This document shows, piece by piece, positions 57,301-64,000 of a DNA stretch of 64,000 nucleotides. How positions within the stretch are numbered: the first letter of the stretch is position 1; each line of letters begins with the position of its first letter. The position numbers were made by a program, and so were the translations under genes. This stretch comes from Phocoena phocoena (lineage: Eukaryota; Chordata; Mammalia; Artiodactyla; Phocoenidae): assembly GCF_963924675.1 (NCBI RefSeq), contig NC_089234.1, positions 57,206,909 through 57,270,908 of the forward strand, given 5' to 3'. The notes below the pieces were generated by a model. It did not search any database. It was not told where the DNA came from and worked only from the letters and a program-made list of their open reading frames with translations.

Positions 57301-58890
57301 TCCCAAGTATAAGGATCATGTAACAACAGCTATGAGAAGTGTTTAAAATATTTAAAATCCTCCAAAAACACAAGGCATAAGGTCTGTTACAGAGTTGTTT
57401 TCCAGCTAAGTGGAGATTCCTCCAACTCATCACCACAATGGGTGACGTGCTTCTAAAAACCTCCACCCCATTCAGCCCAGTGTTTCCACTTTCACCTCTC
57501 CAAGAGTCATGGCCAGAATCAACATGTTACTGTGAGAGAATCCCTGGATCTGAACGAGCACACCTATTAACTGGGTACAGAACCCCCTGGAGGCCGAAGC
57601 AGGGGCCTGGGTCCTTCTCCTGAGACCTAAGTTCCGATTCCCAAGTCTGAGCCAGGGGTGTTAGTTAGAAAGAGAACTCGGGTCACTGTGGTGATTCTGC
57701 CCTCCCTCTCCATGTGTTTTAAACAGTTAGACCATGTGGGAGGTGCGGATATTAAAGGCAGCTCTACTCGGACGTTACTGTAAAGTAACAGCAGAGTACC
57801 AGGCAATCACTCTTTAACGTCAGCCATAACCTTCATAAATGGGTCTGTAATGAGAAACCCTTGTTTGTCACGGAGAAGGTATGATTGATGTGGCCTGTGA
57901 GTGAAATGAAGCTGTCTGTGAGTGACCGTCTCAATAACATGAACAGCTGCCAAATATTCATTTAGCTGAATGAGTTTAGAAAACTTTGAGCAGATTGCTT
58001 TCACAAGGCTGCCTTCAACAAAAGGAAACATAATTAACGAGCTAATATCAGCATGTGTCTGGCTAAGCTAATGAATATCAAATTACACAGAAACCTGTAT
58101 AAATCATCATTACCCTGAATTTTAATTGAACTTGCAATTAAACATGACAAATTTTATATACACTAAACCTCTAATTTATACTTTCAAATAAGGAATAATT
58201 TATCATTTTTAGTATTTCATAGTTAATTTCCCAATATGTGCACTTCTAATTAACAAGGACAGACAGGCATTTAAAAAAACAAACACTCTCTCTCTGCTAT
58301 GGCTCCCTTCATAACAACAACTTTCCCTTTTGTACATATTAGAAACTCTACGTCCAGGAGTTTGAATGCCAAAGGACCTACTTGGGTATTCAAGGAAAGA
58401 TCTTACAGCTACAGAGAACAAGGTGGAATGATTTCCCCTTCTGCTTCTCATCTCTCCCCTGGAAAAAGAGAGATTAAAAGGGCCAGACCATGTTAAAGCA
58501 ACTTGGCCGGACATCTCAATTACCGCTTCGACCTTGCACCCCAAACTCCAGTTATGTTCAGAACACAGGGCCTCTTTGCTAAAAGTGCAAAGCATCTTGT
58601 GTTTCAAAGCGGCACCACCTTAGAAATAAACTGTCTCGCTCTGGCGTCAATGCCAAGCCTATTTGTTTTACCTGGCCAGCCGGTAATGAGCTCGCTTCGT
58701 GGATGGATTTGTATTTTATTATTATAATTACGCCACCATTATAAACATACCTCGAGCAACCTCAGCATAAAAGGCAGGGGATGCTATTAAAACATACATA
58801 TAAACACACGGGGAAACAAGACAGGATTGTAAAAGGGCTGCAACAGAAACTAATTGGGTTTGCTTTTTTTGTTAATCCCAGCCTATTAAT
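57301..58890. promoter_or_regulatory. Repeat-poor block, possible developmental regulatory DNA
   Basis: No interspersed repeat recognised from 57300 to 58890. The parts 57815-58260 and 58520-58800 are AT-rich with repeated TAAT/ATTA cores ('cattaacgagctaatatcag'-like run near 58031, 'attataattacgcc' near 58720) and retained CpGs. Inferred from composition only. Confidence 0.3.
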
Positions 58891-59070
58891 ATGGTAAGCA
58901 GTGTGGTCTAGGGAGCTGCATGCTGGGAACCTGGAGATGACAGCTGTATACCAGGTTTGGCCTCTAATTGGCTGTGTGACCAGAAGTAAGATGTTTCACC
59001 TCTCTGTGCCTCTGTGTTCTCAGGGGCAAAACAAAGATAATGGAGGTAATTGTGATTGCTTTAAACAAGC
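58891..59070 (+). repeat. MIR, sense
   Basis: 'taagcagtgtggtctagg', 'taattggctgtgtgaccagaagtaagatgtttcacctctctgtgcctctgtg' and 'caaagataatggaggtaa' follow head to core. Confidence 0.88.
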
Positions 59071-59239
59071 GAAAATAATTTTTAAAAAACCACTATAAAA
59101 CAAAACAGTATCATCATTCTCTAGCTATAGAGGAGAAGACAAACCAAAAAAGCAGACGGCCGATGATCCTCGTGTATGCATCATACTTTTTAACTCAATG
59201 ATCACATTAAATATTAGCGATTTACTTCCTATTTTCTCA

Positions 59240-59395
59240 TTTGATATGTGAAGGAGGCTAGACAGATATTATCATCACCATTTGAAAGAGGAAAAAAGCA
59301 GAGTCGTGGAGAGGCCCATTCTGGGATTAGAACTGAGACTCGACATCTTGGATGAGGCTCTTCTGACCTTACCATGCTGCCTTCTTGCACTCTCT
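59240..59395 (-). repeat. MIR fragment, antisense
   Basis: 'atattatcatcaccatttgaaagaggaaaaaagcagagtcgtggagagg' and 'gggattagaactgagactcg' follow antisense MIR. Confidence 0.55.
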
Positions 59396-60104
59396 CTTAG
59401 GAAAAGCCTGGAGAATGTATGATGAGATCAAAAAAACCTTCGGCTAGTGGGACCTCAGTGACAAGCACAGCAACCAGCCCTCCCAGACCTATCCTGATCA
59501 GACGGATGGCTCAGCTGAATGTCTAAGGTCTGAAGAGGAAATAGGCACCACTTCCCAAAGGCAAACTTGAAGAAGGCATGGAGTCAATGGCACAGATACT
59601 ACCTATGCAAGGCCAAGAAAGTGAGGACATACATCCGCCAGATGAATGAGGCCAGAGAACATGAAAGACACCAGAAATAGAAAGGAAAAGTTTTTTAAGG
59701 GCCACTCTAACTACCCCCTTTCATTGCAAACCCAAAGGCTCTCGATTAGACTGAAACAAAAGAAGCTGGGGCGGGAGTCAGCTAAGGGAAATGGGAAGAA
59801 AGAGCCTTTTTAAAAAATTAATTACTGTTTCACTTCAATTGCAAATTCTCATTTTTGTTTCTAGAGGCCCCTTGACCAAAGGAAACTGAAAAGCAATGAG
59901 AGGCAGCAAAGAGCTGGGAAGTTGAATGCATCTTCTGCAACACAGTGCTTACCCGTGCCTACAAAGCAAAGGGACAAATATTTTCACACATTATGAGATA
60001 GCTGAGTAAAACAGCCTCCACCAGAATTTACAACTGAAGGCTACCAGAATTTACAACTTGTGAAATTGTGCCTGTCCGTATTTTCTCATTACTCTGGGGG
60101 CAGG
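59396..60104. other. Unique sequence with a short tandem duplication
   Basis: The words ACCAGAATTTACAACT at about 60020-60035 and 60043-60058 form a direct duplication just upstream of the LINE-1 fragment. Otherwise nothing recognised. Confidence 0.5.
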
Positions 60105-60562
60105 CCACAGCCAACATCGTCCTCAATGGTGAAAGACTGAAACCATTTCCACTAAGATCAGGAACAAGACAAGGTTGCCCACTCTTACCACTCTTATTCA
60201 ACATAGTTTTGGAAGTCCTAGCCACAGCAATCAGAGAAGAAAAAGAAATAAAAGGAATCCAAATCGGAAAAGAAGAAGTAAAGCTGTCACTGTTTGCAGA
60301 TGACATGATACTCTACATAGAGAATCCTAAAGATGCTACCAGAAAACTACTAGAGCTAATCAATGAATCTGGTAAAGTAGCAGGATACAAAATTAATGCA
60401 CAGAAATCTCTGGCATTCTTATACACTAGTGATGAAAAATCTGAAAGTGAAATTAAGAAAACACTCCCATTTACCATTGCAACAAAAAGAATAAAATATC
60501 TAGGAATAAACCTACCTAAGGAGACAAAAGACCTGTATGCAGAAAATTATAAGACACTGATG
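60105..60562 (+). pseudogene. Orphan internal LINE-1 ORF2 fragment (reverse transcriptase palm)
   Basis: This 458-base piece is from the middle of LINE-1 ORF2, sense, open throughout in one frame. It carries the palm region: '[19 protein letters not shown]', '[13 protein letters not shown]', the catalytic FADDMILY, '[15 protein letters not shown]' and '[14 protein letters not shown]', stopping at 'YKTLM'. The polymerase motif C aspartates are intact, but motif A, the rest of the protein, the 3' UTR and the A tail are absent. The frame is extended to 212 codons only by chance sequence on both sides. It is very similar in age to the young LINE-1 at 17 kb. No target-site duplication is visible. 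Confidence 0.93.
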
Positions 60563-61644
60563 CAGATGGAGTGTGCACTTTCTTTTTCCTTTTCTCCGCC
60601 CCCTCCCCTCCTTCCACTGTCTCACTACTTCCTAGTTAAACCTTGTCTCAAGTTATCAACACTCTCTGGAGAGATAAGGCTCCTCTCACTTACAAGCTGT
60701 CACTAATAATCGAACTTTCAAGACTCCATCTCTAAGAGAGACTCCCCGAGCCATGCAGGTCATGAGAATTAACTGCCACCAGTCCTTGCAGAAAACTCAG
60801 CTCATCAATCTATAGCTTTCTCGTCATAATTAGAATAACGGCTTTGAAAATTTGGGCTGATGTTGACTTGGTCTCAGGCCGCAAAGAGTGCTGATTAAAA
60901 TCTTGGTGTGAAAGTTAATGATAAGTGCTGGTGGCGTTGCCGTGGAGACAGGGACAAACAATTCCCTCGCTGTGACATTTTCAATGTCCTGGAGAAGAAA
61001 AACTGTCCTCTTTAGTGTGGCAGCGTATGAAGCTTATTTATGGCTACAGGGCTTGGTGGATTGATGACTGTCGTAACATACTGTCAAATCCTTTACTGAC
61101 ACGTTCATTTTTTTGGAGCCCCTGGTGCAGCAGAAATAAAATAATAAAAAACGAAACCAGAGGGGAAATTCTCCAGCAGACCAGAGACGGCCACCAGTGG
61201 ACCTTCCTTTTCGCTACAGGACCTCAGAATTAATAGACAAAAAGATTTTGGACTTCTTGGCTCCGCGGCCAAGGAGAAAAGACGGGCGTAACTGAAAACT
61301 GCTCTGCAAGAAAGAGCACTATTGAGGCCACCCAATCAGCCCAGGAATGTTTGTGATCAGAGTAAGCTATTTGTAAATGTCCAAGATTACTATGAATAAG
61401 TATTCTCTCCCTACTTGTCTTAGAGGATAATGGCTTAGAAAGCTAAGGAAGGTTTTGGGAAATTCTGCCAGCCAAAGGGACCAACTAGTACAGCTCCTGT
61501 TGTCATTACAGAGCATTAGAGAGCATGCCAGCCACGGAACCCACTTCAACGTTCAATATAGGGCTATGAGTCCCTGAAATCTGTGGACAGCTTCCTGCTC
61601 TACAGAACCCGTTCACATTCACCATTTCCTTTGCTCTTCGTTGC
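60563..61644. promoter_or_regulatory. Repeat-free block, possible regulatory DNA with an RFX-like site
   Basis: No repeat recognised. Around 60840-60990 the sequence contains GTTGCCGTGGAGAC at 60936-60949, which resembles an RFX X-box half plus a degenerate second half, followed by AAACAATTCC, a SOX/forkhead-like word. ATTA cores lie at 60765, 60830 and 60895. Suggestive only. Confidence 0.3.
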
Positions 61645-61770
61645 AAAGCAAGCATCAAAATCCCCATTCCCTTGATGAGAAGGCTGAGGTTCGGTGTGTT
61701 TTAAGCGCCGTTCCTGAAGAGTTAAGTGGCCGAGCAAGGACTCCCAACCTCAGTCTTTGCAGGTCACAGC
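61645..61770 (-). repeat. MIR fragment, antisense
   Basis: 'atccccattcccttgatgagaaggctgaggttcgg' and 'gttaagtggccgagcaaggac' follow antisense MIR core. Confidence 0.6.
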
Positions 61771-61947
61771 GAGTAACCAGTCACTGCTTCAGACCAGCAA
61801 GCCAGCCCCACAAGTTCTGAACCAGTTTCAGTGGGGTCTGTGAAAAAGCTTTTGGTTCACTCCACGAAGTGGCTGTGTTTCCACAGCAGATACAGGGACT
61901 CTTAGTGATTGCAGCTAGTCCACAGACTGCTCCAGGCTGTGGCATTT

Positions 61948-62260
61948 TTCTGGTTCCTTTCATTCAAGGATCCTAGTCATCATCATTATTATTGCTGTTG
62001 TTATTAATAATGATAATGAAATAAACTATGCAAATGTGGGGAATGGCTTTAGCCCTAAAACGCAGGCAGTAATGTGGTAATTTATCCAATAATGTAATCG
62101 CAAAGTGATTTTATTTGCTTTTATGGCTCCTTTCTTTCAGAGGAGCTGGGTATCAATAATGGTGCTAGTAATGAAATCAACTATGCAAATGTGGAAATCG
62201 TTTCTACCCTAATGTACCAATTTAGCCAGCGAAGGGAATTCAACATAGTCTGATGGGCTT
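61948..62260. promoter_or_regulatory. Old tandem duplication with two POU octamer sites
   Basis: Two related units, about 61948-62105 and 62120-62260, align through 'ggttcctttcattcaaggatcc' / 'ggctcctttctttcagaggagc' and then a 26-base word. That word is at 62014-62039 and 62169-62194, with one difference, and contains AACTATGCAAATGTGG in both copies. Each carries the perfect POU octamer ATGCAAAT (62028-62035 and 62183-62190). The flanks have diverged far more than the octamer core, which suggests constraint on the binding site. A role as an enhancer bound by an Oct/Brn-type factor is inferred. Confidence 0.5.
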
Positions 62261-62954
62261 CCCCACACCCAGGGTGAGGGCTTTGAAACTGACCTGTGCT
62301 CAGTTACCCAGATGTCATGATTAGTTTTCTAGGAGCATGGGCCTGTCAATATCCATTTGATAATGACCAACGCCTTCACTCCAGGGTGAAAGATTCAGGA
62401 ACTGTCCTTAGTGATTTTAAATACAGAGAGTGACGTTAACATGCGAACAAGATATATTCATTTGGACGGAATTCATTTTGTAGGCAGAAGCCCCACGAAA
62501 GGGGCCTGTGGCCCGTAGGGACTGCCTGGGGTCGTCAGCTAAAACAGACCCTCCTTGGGTCCAGCTGTTTCAGAAAAGCTGGAGACAGCTCTCTGAGGGA
62601 TCGATGCCCTCTGCCAGATTCCACCTTTTAACTGCCTCTGTTCTGGTTTCAGTGGGGGCACATCTCTGGCTAGATGGTGGGAACTCTGAAGGACCCCAGA
62701 GGAGGGTCAAAGGAGGCCAGGAGTACACCATTCCCAAGAGCCACCGGGGGAGGCTGGGGTAGCCACCACTCCTAAGGTCAAGGTATTCACTCCTCACTGC
62801 TCCTCTACAGAATCTGTAATACTTGCTGCCTGATAGGGAGGAAAGAAGCATGGAAAGAACAGAATACAAGTAAGACCTGGATGGCCAAGAACATTCAACA
62901 GAACTCTAGCTAGTACTTATTATGAGTTACACATTTGAAAAGCTGTGAGATCCT
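62261..62954. other. Unique sequence, nothing recognised
   Basis: No repeat family or exon supported. Confidence 0.45.
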
Positions 62955-63062
62955 TGAAGATGGAGTTCTTAACTTATTTTTCTCTATGTCTCCAGAGCAA
63001 GGCACAGTAAGTGTTCAACAGATGTGGGAATAAATGAAAGAATGAAGAAATAAACAACAGAA
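62955..63062 (+). repeat. L2 3' end, sense
   Basis: 'cttgaagatggagttcttaacttatttttctctatgtctccagagcaaggcacagtaagtgttcaacagatgtgggaataaatgaa' follows the L2 3' end. Confidence 0.72.
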
Positions 63063-64000
63063 GAGAACAAAGTAGTGAGACTAGTGAGAGAGCACTCCAG
63101 ATGTACACACGCAGGTACTCAAAAGTAAAGAAAATAACATGTGCAATACTGCTCTTAGATCCAAGTAACCAGAGCCCTTGGCCAAGGTCAAGCACTTCAG
63201 AAGGCCCAGCTCTGATCCTCCTCCACCTGCTACGAGACAAGGAGTCCACGGGCCTAGGGCTTTTCTACCCTGAAGCCCATTCCCCAGTTAGTAGACCATG
63301 TTACAGATACCCCAAACCCCCAAATTCCCTTTATAAACAGCCCTGAGCATCTTCCTAGGGCCTGCAAGGACCTCTTCTCTGGGTTCTACCTCCCAGCCGT
63401 GGAGGGTACCACCAAGGACTGTACCTCTAAGGCCAAGCAACAGCCAAACGGCAGCTGCTGGTGGGTGAAACTTGGGTGGGCAAAGCTGGGTGTCCACACG
63501 CGTATCTGCAGAGGCCTCCTGCACAGAATGAACTCAGGGGTAAAAAGAGAAGGGAAGGGACTTCATTTGTACCCTCACGCTGAGCCCTACAAATGTTAGG
63601 GATAGACCTGTACATGGATATTCACGTCCATCCTTTAGTTTAATCTGTCTGGTATCAGTTTGGGTCAGAATCCTGGGGCTGGCGAGGGATACCTGCAGTA
63701 TGAGAAGACGCAATTACTTTCTCAGTCTGCAACTACTGATGACTTATGAGGGAAGAAAAGGACCGCATGAAAAACCTCAGGTTCTAAACAGATTGTCAAT
63801 ATTTAAATAAATAAATAAAAAGGAAACTCCGGCAGTCAGTCCTAATTAATTCATGGCAATCAGCTTCCCTTGTTCTATTAGTTACCATTATAGCAACACA
63901 TTCTTGAACAAAATACCAGAAGCTTTCGTTAGAATCATTAACATAATCTGATAACTGACGGCATTTGATTTCTGACTTCTGTACTTTGATTTGAGGCTTG
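63063..64000. other. Unique sequence, nothing recognised
   Basis: A short (AAAT)n run at 63803-63820. The rest shows no recognisable repeat or exon. Confidence 0.45.

Noticed and set aside
60068..60706. 212-codon frame as a possible host reverse-transcriptase gene
   Set aside because: Only 60105-60562 is LINE-1 sequence. Both ends are chance extensions and the rest of the protein is missing.
1..64000. An operon, prophage, toxin or bacterial defence system
   Set aside because: No prokaryotic gene density, ribosome binding sites or long frames. Repeat content is mammalian throughout.

Overview
This window looks like vertebrate nuclear DNA from a cetacean (whale or dolphin). Three things support this. 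A short interspersed element at 7858-8055 has the tRNA-derived head typical of the CHR family, and related copies lie near 43.9 kb (5'-truncated) and 44.8 kb (minus strand). A young LINE-1 at 17067-22493 has the 5' UTR and 3' UTR style of cetacean LINE-1. Older layers (MIR, L2, MER5A, MLT1, Tigger, old LINE-1) are those shared by placental mammals. The species assignment rests on recognising repeats, not on any host gene.

No complete host gene can be supported. Almost every open frame is a short chance frame, or lies in a repeat. The exceptions worth testing are a 199-nt exon-like segment on the minus strand (7091-7289), with an open phase-0 frame and consensus splice sites at both ends, and a much weaker 79-nt candidate (40970-41048). 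If either is real, the window is intronic to a minus-strand gene; otherwise it is intergenic.

Layout. 0-4.2 kb: AT-rich unique sequence, then a 5'-truncated LINE-1 with perfect target-site duplication, a complete MER5A, a solo MLT1 LTR and an old LINE-1 scrap. 4.2-17 kb: mostly unique sequence with the exon candidate, a CHR SINE, L2/MIR fragments, a microsatellite cluster (14.0-14.3 kb) and a very strong G-quadruplex motif (15.5 kb). 17-24.2 kb: the young LINE-1 (full 5' end, broken ORF1 and ORF2, catalytic core of reverse transcriptase deleted) beside a decayed older LINE-1. 24-43 kb: repeat-poor, ATTA-rich stretches resembling developmental regulatory DNA, plus MIRs and an unusual hairpin at 34.4 kb. 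43-54 kb: denser MIR/L2, two SINEs, and a Tigger DNA transposon that keeps the first codons of its transposase. 54-64 kb: more repeat-poor sequence, an orphan internal LINE-1 reverse-transcriptase fragment (60.1-60.6 kb), and an old local duplication in which each copy keeps an identical POU octamer (62.0-62.2 kb).

The genes do not form a pathway. The content is best read as a gene-poor, probably regulatory stretch overlaid with several ages of retrotransposition. Boundaries of old repeats are approximate because they were judged by eye.
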